From contig WNNJ02001590.1 of the NCBI GenBank assembly GCA_012934845.2, forward strand, positions 124,001-188,000: a DNA stretch of 64,000 nucleotides, in the 5' to 3' direction. The first letter of the stretch is position 1. Every line of letters starts with the position of its first letter. The notes below the pieces were generated by a model. The model did no database searches. It was not told the origin of the DNA and worked only from the letters and a program-made list of their open reading frames with translations. The position numbers were made by a program, and so were the translations under genes. Positions 63,852 through 64,000 of the stretch are shown one piece after another. This stretch comes from Pomphorhynchus laevis. Taxonomy: Eukaryota; Acanthocephala; Palaeacanthocephala; Echinorhynchida; Pomphorhynchidae.

Positions 63852-64000
63852 CTAAATAATTAAGACTATATTAAATGTGATAAAATATAAAATATAAAGT
63901 AAAATATATTAAGCATAATATAATGAAGTAAATTGTATATATATAAATTACATCAATTAAGACAGTATAAAGTGGTCAAAATTTATTAATAAACTTATAA
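63852..64000. other. GPN3 intron running off the window
   Basis: AT-rich intronic sequence on the 5' side of the gene. The exon with the P-loop start is outside. Confidence 0.6.

Overview
The window is AT-rich animal nuclear DNA from an invertebrate. The evidence is spliced genes with short GT-AG introns (57 bp at 40,136), several intronless or intron-poor genes, and a dense load of invertebrate retroelements. I cannot name the species. The mix of Penelope-like elements, non-LTR retrotransposons and compact introns would suit a rotifer, a mite or a similar small invertebrate, but that is inference.

Host genes: an intronless SV2/SVOP-like transporter (17,298-18,833, minus); the last exon of the replication gene GINS1/PSF1 (23,501-23,786, plus); a two-exon Gly/Pro-rich structural-type protein with TATA box and poly(A) signal (38,879-40,690, plus); an intronless ANAPC5-like protein (43,427-45,160, minus); and five exons of the small GTPase GPN3 (minus) spread over 50,500-63,851, with a first exon beyond the right edge. 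GPN3 fixes the meaning of the right third of the window: nearly all transposon sequence from 50.7 to 63.7 kb lies inside its introns. These genes have unrelated housekeeping or structural jobs and form no pathway or operon.

Everything else is mostly mobile DNA. (1) Naiad-type Penelope-like elements (remains of an N-terminal GIY-YIG, a CxC linker, then reverse transcriptase) occur in more than a dozen pieces on both strands: 0.95-5.6, 9.3-9.8, 13.6-14.1, 16.1-16.7, 32.4-38.2, 41.3-41.9, 56.9-58.5 and 60.1-62.4 kb. (2) A second, EN+ Penelope-like family has a separate GIY-YIG ORF at 22.1-22.4 kb, and short foldback derivatives near 20.5, 42.9, 52.6 and possibly 54.3 kb. (3) LINE A (6.0-9.3 kb) has an intact APE+RT ORF2, strikingly GC-rich for its surroundings, and a decayed, internally duplicated relative at 24.2-26.7 kb. 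(4) LINEs with a restriction-like endonuclease lie at 3.7, 9.8, 14.1 and 47.4 kb. (5) Further LINE fragments, Merlin-like DNA transposon pieces, a tRNA-derived SINE (58.8 and 61.5 kb), foldback elements and a 209-bp tandem array complete the picture.

The most unusual theme is hammerhead-ribozyme-like sequence (CTGATGA plus GAAA joined by a stem) in several unrelated repeat families. Two families show it in the usual order and two show it circularly permuted with an open stem II; in the permuted ones the stem II bases change together between copies. Catalysis cannot be judged from sequence alone, since stem I is weak or missing in the copies I could fold by hand.
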